From Papilionanthe hookeriana x Papilionanthe teres (taxonomy: Eukaryota > Streptophyta > Magnoliopsida > Asparagales > Orchidaceae): DNA of 64,000 bases. A program made the translations under genes and the position numbers. The notes beneath the pieces are model-generated. The model was not told the origin of the DNA. It searched no databases and saw only the letters and a program-made list of their open reading frames with translations. Shown piece after piece: positions 49,201 through 60,183 of this stretch. Where the stretch lies: contig CM040426.1 in the NCBI GenBank assembly GCA_022702705.1, forward strand, positions 75,661,306 to 75,725,305. The letters run 5' to 3'. Every line of letters begins with the position of its first letter. Position 1 is the first letter of the stretch.

Positions 49201-52200
49201 ATTTTAATATTGTGTTTAAACAAAAATTGTTCGCTCACCTAACTATCATGCTCCATTTGTGGTCCAACTCCATGAGCTGGCTGAACTAAGCTTCGCTTGG
49301 TGCTTCGCCTGAAATATATGCATTAAAATCACTAGTACTATTTTTTATATATGTTGGTTATCATCAAAACGACATGGGCATCGGGTGGCCCAATAGGCTC
49401 ACTTAGAATTTGCTGGCTTAGCTGTTGAAATATAAAAATTTGGCCAACCTAGTTTGGCCCGAGCCTATTTTGACTTAGTGAAAGCCCGAAGCAGCCAAAC
49501 CCGACCAACCCATATAGATTCGACCCGAAAATAAATCCTAATTTATTTATACCACTACACAATTTTTATGTATTTACATAACGAACATTGAAAGTTATTT
49601 ATTTATTTATTTTTGATAAAGTTCAAGATTACATTTTCACATCACATATTCACATTGTATTCAAATTAGCCATTATATCCATGTTATACATTATCATCAT
49701 GAAATAAAATTACATAAACATATATGTAAACATCAAATGAAAATGACATTCATGAGATAGAACGAAGTTTGATCTAAAGTTGATTTGGGTCTCTGAATCA
49801 CGTGTAGGATCAATATTCTTAGCTCCATTTTTTTCTTCTAGTCTTGTAAAACTAAATCAGGTATGACAAGAGTATCGTTAATTATAAATTTTTGGGTTAG
49901 GAGTTCTAACAAGTGATAAAAATTAGATTAACTAATATCTTTTGCCATCTGAAGCTCTCCTTCTAGACCATTTCCTCCTTAAATGAAAAAGGTATAAAAA
50001 AATTCTCTAAATTAAATTGTCTACATGTTTTTACGCATTATCTTGGTTTACAGTCTTTTTATTCTCTACCGTAGTGTAAGGACTAAAGTGAATCTTGTTT
50101 CTATCCTTGGTTTATTTTCTTTTTAAGGCCCGGGGGCCGGTCCGACCCAGCCCAGATCCTGGAGTGGGCGGGCTTGGCTATGTTTTTAAATAGAAACTGG
50201 GCTCAAGCCCGGCCCGAGTCTGATCCGAGCTCTCTTTGACTAGTCAAACCCGAATAAGCCTGGTTAGCGCCAACCCCGACCCGCACAACGACCAAGTCTA
50301 ATCAAAACCCATTAGTTTAGGGCTCATGAGGGTCAATAATCCTCTTTTTTTATGATGACAAACTTATGTTGGTTTTGAGTGGATGGAGATAAAATGACCG
50401 CTCATCACACTTTTTAGAATATGCAAGTGAAAATATTAAATAAAAATAATTCCAAGTGCAAATCAAGATGATAAATGATTGAAAGCATATGTGAGTAAGT
50501 ATTGTCTCCTAAATTTGTGATCTCCCCCTTTATTTATGCATATCATACTTAATTATCATTTTCTCTTTCTCCCTCTTTTGTTATCATCAAAAATAATTTG
50601 TAAGTCCAAGTGTATGTTGAAGAACCAAAGGGATTATGTATTAAGGTCAATTATATCTAGTCTATTACTAAGTGGTTTTGTGAGGGTATCTACTAATTGA
50701 TTTTCAGTATCAATAAATTGAATATCAACATCGGCTTTAGCTACTTAATCTTTAATGAAGTGAGGGAGAATATCAGTATGTTTTGTGTTAGAATGTTGAA
50801 TAGGATTTTTTTGTAATATAAATTGTGCTTGTATTATCACACATTATTTGTATGGTGGCAATTTTTAGACAAATCAGAAAGTTGTTGCTTCAGCCATAGG
50901 ACTTGGGCAACACAACTTTCTGCAACAATATATTCCGCTTCTGTAGTGGACAGCGCAGCTAAATTTTGTTTTCTACTAGACCAGGAGATTAAAGAGTGTC
51001 TTATAAATTGACAAGTTATCGATATAATTTTTCTATCAACCTTATATCTGACAAAACCTTAATTTGAATAGCCAACTAAGTCAAAATATATACTACTTCT
51101 AGAACACCAATTTCCTAATCTTAGAGTTCCTATAAGGTATCTAAAGATCCTTTTTACTACAGTTAAGTGTGATTCGTTAGGGTCAGATTGAAATTGTGCA
51201 CACAATTATACACCAAATATGACATCGAGTCGTCTAGTAGTTAAATATAATAATGAATCAATGATTCCTCTATATTTCTTGGGATCTACAAATTTTTCTT
51301 TTGGATCCTTATCTAGTTGGTTTTTTTTTCGTGGAAAGTACACGATTTGATGTGTGAGGAGTACTTGTCGGTTGGAGGAAAGTACTTAGGCTTGTAGTAC
51401 TTGTTCGTGGAAGAAATATACTAGCGAGTGTGTTTTTATAAAGGCTTTTGTGCGTACCATTTAGATCACGTTTTTTGTTTTGGTGAAGAATCATAGCTTG
51501 GTGGCTATGCGTGTAAACGTAAGTAGGGGGCCGAACCACATAGAAATCTTGCTTGCTATTTTATGTTTTGTGTTTTCTTTTGTTGTGATTGTTGCTTTTA
51601 ATTTTCTTTTTTTAGAATAAATCAAACTAACTAACTCTTCTACAAATAAATAAATAAATAGTCTCAAATGGGTTCCCACATTACGCACAAATGCGGGTAA
51701 AGAAGTTAGTCAATGATACCAGTATTAGGATAAGATCTTGGAATATAGGTACTCTCAATGGTATATTAATAGAATTAGTTGATATTATGATTCATAGAAA
51801 GATAAATATCTTATTTATTCAAGAAACTAAATTGGTTGGAGACAAAACTAAGGAGATTGATAACTTAGGTTTTAAACTATGTTATTCTAGTAAGAGTCGC
51901 ACTAGAAAAGGTGTAGGTGTCATTGTAGATAAGAGTTTGAAAGATAATGTTGTAAAAATTAATAGAGTTGGAGATAGAATTATAACATTTAAGATTATTA
52001 TTAATACTAAGATTTTGAATATTATTAGTGCTTATGCTCCTCAAGCAGGTTTAAATATAAGCTATAAAGATAAATTCTGGAATGACTTAGAAGACTTAAT
52101 ACACTTGATACCTCTTGAAGAAAGAATTTTTATTGGAGAAGATTTAAATGAACATGTTGGTAGAGTGATAGAAGATTTCAAAAATATTCATGGTGGCTAC

Positions 52201-55200
52201 GGTTATGAAGCAATTAATGAAGAATGTAGAGTCATATTAGATTTTTCTTTAGCGTGTGATTTGATTATTACTAATATTTTATTCAAAAAAAGAGATGATC
52301 ATCTTATTACTTATCAGAATGGATCTAATAAAATACAAATTGATTATTTTCTTATGAGAAGAAGAGATCATCGAGATTGTAAGGATTGTAAGGTCACTCT
52401 AAGTGAAGAATTAAGCACCAAACGTCGATTATTAGTTCTAGATTTTAAGATGATTAATTGTAAAATATTAGAATACTAGAATTCAACATCGTAGAATTAG
52501 ATGGGGGTACTTAAAATACACAAAATTATTTTTATGAGTAAAATTCAAGATTTAAACATTTGGGATGTTCATAAAGAAACAAATGTTATGTGGGAAAAAG
52601 TAACAAATGCTATTAAACAAGTGACAAAAGATGTACTTGGAGAGTCAAAAGAAAAAATTTCTATAAATAAAAATAGTTGGTGCTGGAATAATAATGTGTA
52701 AGAAAAGATAAAATATAAAAAGTTATGTTATAAAATTAGTTTAAATGTAAAAGCGTAGAAGCGAGAAAAATATAAAACGGCGCATAAGTTAAAGAATAAT
52801 TTGTGATCTAAAATTATTTTTAGTAATCTTTATGATTAGATCTTAGGAGGTGAAAATTAGATGTATAAACTAGTCAAACAAAGAGAAAAGAAAAATAAAT
52901 ATTTAACTCAAGTAAAGTGTATTAAAGATGATTTTTAGTAATCTTTATAACAGATTAGATACTAAGGAGGGTGAAAATTAGATGTATAAACTAGTCAAAC
53001 AAAGAGAAAAGAAAAATAAATATTTAACTCAAGTAAAGTGTATTAAAGATGAAAATTAAAACGTGCTTTTTTTAGAAAAAGATATTCAATATAGGTGGGT
53101 GAGTTATTTTGATAAACTTTTAAATGAAGATTTTGAAAATACGATCGACCTTAGTGATCTTAATATCGTTAATAATAATAAAACGTTTCATTTTTATCGT
53201 CGAATTAGTAGAAAAGAAGTTGAGTAAGACTTTAAAGAAATCCAAGGGTGGAAAGTCTATAGGACCTGATGATATTCCAATTGAAGTGTGGAAATGTTTA
53301 GGTGATTTGGGAGTTTCTTGGCTTATCAAACTTTTTAATATTATTTTAAAAACTAAAAAGATGCCCGAGAAGTGGAGGAAGAGTATTTTGGTCCTCATTT
53401 TTAAGAATAGAGGATGCACAAGAGTGTGCAAATTATAGAGGATATAAATTGATGTGTCATACTTTCAAATTATGGGAGAGGGTAATTGAACATAGGTTAA
53501 GACGTATTACCAAGATTTTTCATAATCAATTTGGGCAGGTCTTCTATAGAAGTTATACATTTATTGAGAGTTTTGATGGAGAAGTTCAGAGATAATAAGG
53601 AGGATCTATATTTGATTTTTATTGATTTAGAAAAAGCTTACGATAAGGTTCCATGAGATGTTCTTTGGAGAGTCCTTGAGAAGAAATGTGTTGATATTGA
53701 CTTATATTCAAGTCATTAAAGATATGTATACTAGAGTTGTTACATGTGTTCAAACTGAAGGAGGATTGACCAAATATTTTACCATTTCTGTTGGTTTACA
53801 TCAGAGATTGGCTTTAAGCCCATATCTTCTTGCTTTATTTATGGATGATCTTACTAGAGATTTACAAGAGGATGTATCTTGGTGTATGCTTTTTGCTGAT
53901 GATATCCTCCTCGTGGATAAGACGAGAGAAAAAGCCCAGAAAAAACTTGAATTATGGAGGTCTACTTTGAAGTCTAAAAGTCTTCGTTTGAGTAGAACTA
54001 AAACTGAATACATTGAATGTAATTTTAGTAATAGTAGCTCTAGTGACAGAAGTGTAATTTTGGGTGATCAAATTATTAAAAGGTGTGAACGATTTGGATA
54101 TCTCGGGTCTATTGTTCAAAGCGATGGTGATATAGATGGTGATGTTAATAGTAGAATTCAGGATGGTTGGTTGAAGTGGAGGAATGCGTCTGGTCTATTG
54201 TGTGATAGAAAAGTATCTCTCAGACTGAAAGTAAAATTTTATAAGATGGTGGTGAGACCTGCAATGCTCTATGGCGCTGAATGTTGGCCTTTAAAAGAGA
54301 AGCATAATGCTAAGTTAAGTGTTCCGAGATGAGAATGATTAGGTGGATGAGTGGCTTTACATTTAGAGACAAAATGCGAAATGAATATATTCATAATGAG
54401 GTTGGTGTTGCACCAGTGACAGACAAAATTAGAGAGTCGCCTTAGATGGTTTGGTCACATTAAACGTCGATCACCTGATGATCCGATTAAGAGAGTAGAT
54501 GTTTTAGAGTCAACTTATGTTAAGAAAGTCAGAGGTTGACCTAGGAAGACTTGGGCTTATTGCATAAAAAATTATCTTAATTTATTAGAATTAAATGAAA
54601 ATTTGACACTGAATATGACACAATGGAGAAAAAGGATTCATGTAGCCGACCCCATTTAGTGGGATTAAGGCTTTGTTGTTTGTTTTTGTTGTTGTAGTCT
54701 CAAATTGAGAAATTTTAAAATACACACAATCCAACTTCAAAGCCACTTTCAAGTACGTTCTATGAGCTCATAGCTAGAATCATTTGTGAGATCCATATTA
54801 CATAATTATTATATATTTACAGATCTAAACATTCTTATTAACTTTTAAAATTAAATACACCTTTTAATGTATAAATTTTTAATGCCAAAGTATTATAAAT
54901 GTAAAATATCTAACTTAAAGCGCTAGATATATGAATACATCAGAATTGTATGGAATGCGTTCCACTTTTCCTTTTTTCTCTTTCTTTTACAGGCTGCAAA
55001 GATTCCTGAGGAGAACATTGATAGAATGGTTAAGGAACTGAAGGATAGAGAGGCGAAGCGCAACTCCTTCAGCAGGAGGCGCAAATTCCACGAAGAGAAG
55101 GATATCGACTCCATTAATGACCGTAATGAGCACTTCAACAAGAAGATTGAGCGGGCTTTTGGCAAATACACTCTCGAGATCAAGAACAATTTGGAAAGAG

Positions 55201-55220
55201 GAACTGCTTTGCCAGATTAG
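40203..55220 (+). CDS. SYF2: Pre-mRNA-splicing factor SYF2 (GCIP/p29 family)
   Basis: Spliceosome protein associated with the Prp19/NineTeen complex in the nucleus. Six exons join in frame with GT-AG introns: 40203-40323, 40439-40585, 47212-47405, 47496-47736, 48203-48339 and 54993-55220, giving 355 residues. The SYF2 domain covers about residues 145-355. Landmarks are NERQKKLFDLRLKMNEARK, KEKWLEDRKKK, DPAPFGWDVFNQRTLYNAYK (exon 4/5 junction), DPEFYRDAASLQYGK, NSFSRRRKFHEEKDIDSIND and the end NLERGTALPD. The N-terminus has two copies of HPxCINASNPYHEC, at residues 8-21 and 56-69 (exons 1 and 2). Exon 2 is symmetric (phase 1-1), which fits an exon duplication. The protein is longer than the roughly 300 residues I recall for Arabidopsis SYF2. 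Introns 2 and 5 are each about 6.6 kb and full of transposons. All splice sites look intact, so the gene is probably functional. Confidence 0.93.
41513..42240. mobile_element. Transposon-like insert in SYF2 intron 2, right end unclear
   Basis: It begins ggggctgtttgggatcaatt after tta (41510-41512), the start of a PIF/Harbinger-type terminus, but no matching right terminus is found. The interior 41690-42230 is GC-richer than the intron and on the minus strand has a 135-codon frame (42093-41686) that I do not recognise. It might be captured gene sequence. The right limit is set where the GC-rich part stops. Confidence 0.35.
42241..43626 (+). other. SYF2 intron 2, unassigned part
   Basis: AT-rich intron sequence. 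A GC-richer patch at 42780-42960 contains a 66-codon frame that is not recognised. No splice-linked exon candidates are seen. Confidence 0.4.
43630..44704. mobile_element. 1.07-kb PIF/Harbinger-like non-autonomous element
   Basis: The left end ggtgctgtctggtaaaggat and the right end taggttgccaaacagccca are inverted copies, with further inverted sub-terminal words (aaatccgg, ggattta). Perfect tta flanks lie at 43627-43629 and 44705-44707. The centre (44100-44500) is almost only taattaat-type sequence. No transposase frame is present. Confidence 0.72.
44708..47211 (+). other. SYF2 intron 2, 3' part
   Basis: AT-rich intron with no recognised element, apart from a small att/gtt triplet run at about 46495-46535. 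It ends in a good acceptor (tttatttgcag, 47201-47211). Confidence 0.5.
48765..48841 (+). mobile_element. 77-bp RTE LINE tail with 14-bp duplication
   Basis: Its sequence (tgacactcaattggacatca, catggagaaaaaaagg, catatagccgaccccactta, gagggat, cttgttgttg) is the 3' end of the RTE element at 54605-54680. The 14-bp gtttcaacttattt flanks it perfectly (48751-48764 and 48842-48855). So it is an extremely 5'-truncated but bona fide retrotransposition event. Confidence 0.9.
49371..50300. mobile_element. hAT-like non-autonomous element, 930 bp
   Basis: The 8-bp atcaaaac is duplicated perfectly at 49363-49370 and 50301-50308. The ends gacatgggcatcgggtggcc (left) and cgaccaagtcta (right) are imperfect inverted copies, and both sub-terminal parts are rich in ggcccgagcc/cccggcccgag words. 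No transposase frame is present. It inserted in the right arm of the foldback element, so it is the younger of the two. Confidence 0.85.
50640..51320 (-). pseudogene. Copia RT/RNase H remnant antisense in SYF2 intron 5
   Basis: On the minus strand from about 51320: DPKEKFVDPKKYRGIIDSLL, then YLTTRRLDVIF, FQSDPNESHLTVVKRIFRYL, later SLISWSSRKQNLAALSTTEA and EYIVAESCVAQVLWLKQQL. These are the C-terminal RT and RNase H blocks of a copia lineage, with stops. The type resembles SIRE-like copia. No LTR is seen; it is cut on the 5' side (51320) close to the RTE insertion. Confidence 0.82.
51691..52479 (+). pseudogene. RTE endonuclease (EEP fold) domain
   Basis: The open frame of 262 codons shows the exonuclease-endonuclease-phosphatase landmarks: SWNIGTLNG (Asn 18), FIQETKL (catalytic Glu 45), IISAYAPQAG, IGEDLNEHVG where GGDFNGHVG is usual, and IDYFLMRRRD near the end. 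The altered D-x-N box and the frame loss after 52479 argue against activity. In active elements this enzyme nicks target DNA for target-primed reverse transcription. Confidence 0.85.
52816..53051 (+). repeat. Tandem duplication inside the RTE element
   Basis: Copies 52816-52930 and 52931-53051 (115 and 121 bp) share gtgaaaattagatgtataaac through gtgtattaaagatga almost without change; the only clear difference is a 6-bp indel plus a few bases near the start. The high identity indicates a recent duplication. Confidence 0.88.
53124..54540 (+). pseudogene. RTE reverse transcriptase and C-terminal region
   Basis: The first piece (53124-53438) has KSKGGKSIGPDDIPIEVWK and MPEKWRKSILVLIFKNRG. A shifted stretch follows with DLEKAYDKVP-like text (about 53620-53655). 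Then 53658-54332 contains GLHQRLALSPYLLALFMDDL and MLFADDILLV; the catalytic FADD is at residues 79-82 of that piece. Beyond the break, 54320-54540 still reads RWFGHIKRRSPDDP. At least three frame breaks are present. Confidence 0.88.
54706..54992 (+). other. SYF2 intron 5, 3' end
   Basis: AT-rich, ending in a strong polypyrimidine tract and acceptor (tctttcttttacag, to 54992). No other features. Confidence 0.7.
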
Positions 55221-57686
55221 CTTCCTCCTATTCATCACTGCCAAAAAATTCTTGCCAATCAAATGATAACTGGTACAAGTTTAGCTTCTGTGGCATTCTA
55301 TCATTTCATCGAATGCGGAAATCTATATAGTTGTGCTCTTTTTACACTTTGAGAAGCCTTATATATAAATGTAGATAACAAATGCTCAAATTGCTGTAAG
55401 ATTATACATTTTCTTCTGAAGTAATTGTGAGATTGATGTTGCATTGAATTTCACTTGTTGAAACCTGGTTAAGTTTGGCCGTGGAATTTTGAGGGGCGTT
55501 CTAGCTGTGCACTCTGAATAAATTGATTTATGTTAAACTCGTGAGGAGTTTTAGAAATAGTTTATTAAATACTTCTATATCTCAAACATAAATATTTACT
55601 AGACTTAGTTATAGTTTACCTATTTTAACAAAATTTAGTTTTACATTAAAAGTTGGTCAGAATGGCTATTCAAATGTTGATGTAATTGTAAACGTCACTA
55701 GTCAACTATTTGATGAACTAATGACAGTCATGTGTGATGCCTGCTTAAGTTGATTATTTTTTATTATATAATCAAATTATGATGCTTCACTTATAAGGGT
55801 GTGTTAAAAGCTAAATTCCACCCCACACCCCACCACACCACCCCCAGCACCAATAAGATATGCTAATAAATCTTTGATTAGTCATTACAATTATGTTAGA
55901 TTATGACATTTTTTTATCTGAGAAATGATTGAACTTATTAAAAATTCTAATTTTTTTTCCATTTGGCTAATCAAAATTTAATGATCACTGCCTAATAGCA
56001 ACTGACAATTTTCTTATTAAAAATTAGTTGGTTCATATCGATTTAGTTTCTACCATCATAAAATCTCAATGCAGTTCTAGGTGTAGCAACACATTTGGAA
56101 AAACAGTGCCTTATCATAAGATTATTTTCACATAGTTTACTTTTAATTAATGTTGTATGTCAAAATTTAATTCACATGAACTTATCAATGCAGACTTCAT
56201 TCTTTCTATGGAATCAACCAAGACTCATGGCCAAGTGGTTAGAGAGTTTTTTCCATCACACTGCAGGACATTGCTTTAGATTTCAGTGCATTAATTTACA
56301 TCAAACCACACATCAGTCTTCATCATTATCTTGTATCTCTACATCTATATTAATCATCAACCCTAAACGTAATTAATATCAACAACACATAATTTAGGCC
56401 CCTCTCGTCTTCTTTTTCAAGTTTTTGGCATTCAATGAATATTGCTTGATTTCTTCCCATCAATGCCTACCTTAGTTTCTCATTTAGTTGACTACTGATG
56501 TTTTTCCACTCGTAACGTAGGATGGATATGGTTTTTCTAGGCATTCTTTTTTAAATTTTTGGGCAAAGTGTGTGCTCAAACTTAATTTTTTTGGGATTCT
56601 TTATTTTGTTTCCAACTAATGTTCTACACATTTGAGTATGTTTTTGTTTGTTCTTGTTTTGTTGGCATTTGTGAATAATAAGAATTTTCAACTTAGAAAA
56701 TCATGGCATTGGAATGACAAATCCTGTGGAGTTCAAAATAATTAAAGGAATTTCTCTAATTGGAGGTACTCACTAGGATGGAAAAAAAAAGGAGATATTA
56801 GTGGTTGCAAACTACGTACATAGCTTTATATCGCATAACCAGTCAAGTGCAAACACACAGATATGTACTCCAATAACGTGGAATATACATTAATACACAA
56901 TTATATAATGCAATTTTAGTGATAATAGATAATTATGTACTATTGTGTACTCCAGTTATACGGGTACACAATTAAGCATCCACACCTGATTAGTTGCTTA
57001 CAAATAGAACTGTATATGTAGTCTTCACCTAATAATTTCTACTGCATCAGAGGCACTTTGTTCTCATTTATGGTGTTTTTTTTAAAGGAGCTTTTACTTG
57101 TCCCTTTAGCTTTGCAAAGAGATTGCGTGCATTCCTCAGTTATCTTGATAATTTATTTCTATATTTTAATTTAAGGATATTGTGTGGTAACATTTTCTAA
57201 AATGGTTAACAAAACACATAATGCCTTGGTATTTAATCTGATTGCAATTTTGGAGTTAAATTTCCTTTTTTTTTTGTCAGTATCATGTGTAAATTGATTA
57301 AAAGTATGAGATTCCATCATCACAATGTTTGTTGTGTTTATGCATTTATTCTGTTGGATCGAAGATTGAAAAAAAAAAGGCTTCTAGTATTCTCTTTTTA
57401 TAGTATGAATTCATTCAAACTCAATTCATATATAGGACTGTGACTAAGAAGGCACATTCCTTTATTTACATATTGAACAATATTTTGAAAGCTTGTCATA
57501 TAAATGAATAAACTTGTATATTCTCTCACTTGTTCATTTATGTTCATAATCAAGCCTATTTGTTATTTAACAAATAGCTCAATAAGAATTTAATAAAATG
57601 CTCATTTATGGACGGCTTATTTTCTTATTTTGTAATATTGTATACACTTCTTAAATTATGTATATTAGTAGAGATATTTGTATGAT
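55221..57686 (+). other. SYF2 3' flank and intergenic spacer
   Basis: An AATAAA at 55517-55522 is a possible polyadenylation signal. A possible SINE head lies at 56220-56310 (see its own entry). The rest is AT-rich with no recognised gene; the frame at 56095-56376 is not convincing. Confidence 0.5.
56220..56310 (+). mobile_element. Possible SINE head with A box
   Basis: TGGCCAAGTGG (56228-56238) followed by ttagag is a near-perfect tRNA A box. A B-box-like ctttagatttc lies at about 56273-56283 but deviates from the consensus. No duplicated flanks are recognised. Confidence 0.35.
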
Positions 57687-57698
57687 GAAAATATCAAA

Positions 57699-58391
57699 CG
57701 CAACAACAATAAGCCTTTATCTCACTAAGTGGAGTCGACTACATGAATCATTTCTCTATTGAGTCTTATTGAGTGTCATATGTTCATTTAATTCTAATTG
57801 ATTGAGATCATTTTTTATACAATATACCCAAGTTTTTTATTTCTACCTCTGCCTTTCTTAACATAAGTTAAATCTAAAACATCTAATCTCCTAACTAGAT
57901 TATCAGATGGCCGACGTTTAATGTGAACAAACTATCTAAGATGAATCTCTCTAATCTTGTCTGCCACTGTAGCTACGCCAACCATGGATATATTCATTTC
58001 GCATTTTGTCTCTAAGTGTCAAGCCGCTCATCCACCTAAGCATTCTCATCTCAGCAACACTTAACTTTGTTTTATGTTTCTCTTTTAAAGGCCAACATTG
58101 TTGTATCATAGAGCATTGTAGGTCTCACCACCATCTTATAATTTTCCTTCAAATCTAAACAATACTTTTCTATCACACAATAGGCTCGATGCATTCCTCA
58201 ACTTCAACCAACCAACTTGAATTCTACTAATAATATTCATGTTGGTTAGTTGGTAGAAAGTGGAGGAATGCATTTCAACCAACCAAAAAAATGTATTCCT
58301 CCACTTGAACCAACCAAGTTGAATGTTAATTAGTAGAATTCGAGTTGGTTGGTTGAAGTGCAAGAATGCATCAGGCCTTTCGTGTGATAGA
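57699..58391 (-). mobile_element. 5'-truncated RTE copy with rearranged 5' end
   Basis: From 57699 to about 58240 the minus strand is the RTE 3' part: a gttgttg tail, agtcgactccacttagtgag-type text, a RWFG region and the cttttaaag-ggccaacattg block. It is homologous to about 54150-54690. After that the same 60-base RTE segment is repeated in alternating orientation: plus-like 58241-58273, minus-like 58291-58322, plus-like 58325-58391. The 12-bp gaaaatatcaaa flanks the whole (57687-57698 and 58392-58403). Confidence 0.85.
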
Positions 58392-58477
58392 GAAAATATC
58401 AAATAAATAATTAAATATATAGATTTATATATTTGCTTTGTAATGTTTAAGCATCACTAAGAAACTTATATCATTGG

Positions 58478-58715
58478 AAAATTTCACATACATACCACAC
58501 AATTTTTGTATATTTACGTATTTAAAGCCTGAGCTTTCATATTTACATTTATAACACTTTGTAGTTATAAACTTATGCATGAATCACTTCTAAAATGAAA
58601 GTAATATCCGTATTTTGTTGTGCTATTAAAGACTAGTGTTCTGCATGTAAATATAAAATTTTCCTGTTAGATATGTAAATAACTAGGAATTGTGTGGTAT
58701 GTATGCAGGTGGCCC
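58478..58715. mobile_element. MITE with cacatacataccacacaatt ends
   Basis: The left cacatacataccacacaatt (about 58486) and the right aattgtgtggtatgtatgc (about 58690) are inverted copies, with tgtaaat/atttac words inside. Right-end relatives occur at 28045-28100 and 63690-63745. The superfamily cannot be assigned because the duplication is unclear. Confidence 0.6.
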
Positions 58716-58730
58716 TGAATTATAACAAAC

Positions 58731-58772
<42 letters not shown>

Positions 58773-60183
58773 ATTTTAATCATCACTTATATATCAAATT
58801 ATGAATATTAGTTAGTCTAAACGTTTAAATTTTCAACATCAACTATATAATTAGCCAGGCTTTGATTCAAGGAGAGCTTGAACTCAAAAAGTGCTGATGA
58901 CTATCGGATCATAATCAAACTTAGCTCGAGTTCCATAAGAAATGAACAAATGAACTCGAACAAAACGGTGCTAAACTTGACATACATTTATAGCCCTAAC
59001 TCCAAATTCAACTTATTCATAGCTGTCAAATTTTGAATTTCTATTGATAGTAATTTAGTGTAATTACACATGTTTAGCATACTCTATTCACTCTACAGGG
59101 TCTGCAAGTTTTTGTTTTAGCTTTTTCTTTCAATTAATTGACAGACATGTTTCTTTTTTTGTTATTCTATGTTGATTTGATCACTAATTTGATGGTCCTA
59201 TATTGGATTTTTTCAAAATCTTACTATAGTTATAATAGCCTACAATGATAATAAATGGGAATGAAAAATGTTGAATTTTGACAGAGATTGATGAATATAG
59301 ACTTATCATAATTATCAATAGGTTATGTGTGACTTGTACACATCATCCCCACTAAGTTTTATGGAGCTAATCACGTCTTCATACTCAACCTCATATCTAA
59401 TATGGGGCTTTGTCTTTAGGTGAAACATTCCTTTATTTCTAAGGCATTGGTCTCCAATTAAGGACCAAACAAATGCAACATGGAGGATTGCTCAGGCTCT
59501 CAATGTGGATTTAACCCTTTAATGTACATTTTGTTCACTTTTCTTAAATAAATAAAAGAACTTTTAGAAGGAAAAAAATCATGTACTTTATATGACCCAT
59601 TGATAATAAGAGTAAGATTGCATTTAGTAGCTTATTTCATGTCCAAAAATCATATGCATTGAATATGCCATGAATTCTGGATTGCTAATTAAAGTTGACA
59701 TTTCAATGACATTTAAGTTTGCATATAAAAAGGAAAAACAAGCATTCAATATATTAGAGATATCTTAAGGATCCAATAATACGAAAGTAGATTAAAAAAA
59801 CAACCGGAGAAGGGCAATGATTATTAGATATCTTATAGATGCATCTTAAACTAAGCTAGTTATTTCCTACAGAGCCAAACTACCACAAGAAGGTTGTCTT
59901 TTATAAAATATCAACAAAATCAAAATGATCTCATGCAATAAAACATGCGTATTTAATATTTATAGGCTGAAATGTCTCCACGTCAACTTCTCTTTCCCAT
60001 GAAAGAATGCTTGAAGTTCCCATCCTTCTAGTTTATGGGAGAATTCTCTTCTACAAAAACCAGATGATAGGATATCAAAATAAATGCTATAAAGATGTTC
60101 TAACATTTTTCTTCTGGGGAAGGTAGTGATGAAATGCTTATAATGTTTATTTAAAAGCAAAGCTTTGAAAAAAGTAGGGCAAT
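58716..60183. other. Spacer downstream of the CAX gene
   Basis: A GT/TA microsatellite lies at about 58730-58770. No gene is found. The part next to 60183 is the presumed 3' UTR of the minus-strand CAX gene. Confidence 0.5.

Larger units (their letters stand above)
48354..50336. mobile_element. Foldback element in SYF2 intron 5, twice interrupted
   Basis: Long terminal inverted repeats start ttgaccctcacgagccc on the left and end gggctcatgagggtcaa on the right. The left arm (48354 to about 48740) matches, in reverse complement, the right arm made of 50309-50336 plus 49370 back to about 49030: gttttgatgataa, tttcag-gcgaagcaccaagc, aatattaaaatagtt, tattatttgggaaaattt. It starts 14 bp after the exon-5 donor. 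A 930-bp insert splits the right arm and a 77-bp insert lies in the middle; without them it would be about 0.95 kb. The superfamily is unclear because I cannot define its own duplication. Confidence 0.82.
51670..54694 (+). mobile_element. RTE-clade LINE, TSD-flanked, about 3.0 kb
   Basis: The 11-bp tagtctcaaat is duplicated at 51659-51669 and 54695-54705. The element runs from gggttcccacattacgc to a ttgttgttg-type tail, so both ends appear intact. Domain order is endonuclease then reverse transcriptase, then a C-terminal RWFGH-type segment. It lies in sense orientation within SYF2 intron 5. Several stops and frameshifts make it inactive. Confidence 0.88.

Noticed and set aside
54923..55262. 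Minus-strand frames of 88 and 91 codons
   Set aside because: They are the antisense of SYF2 exon 6.
58136..58402. Minus-strand 88-codon frame
   Set aside because: It arises from the zigzag RTE fragment and is not a separate gene.
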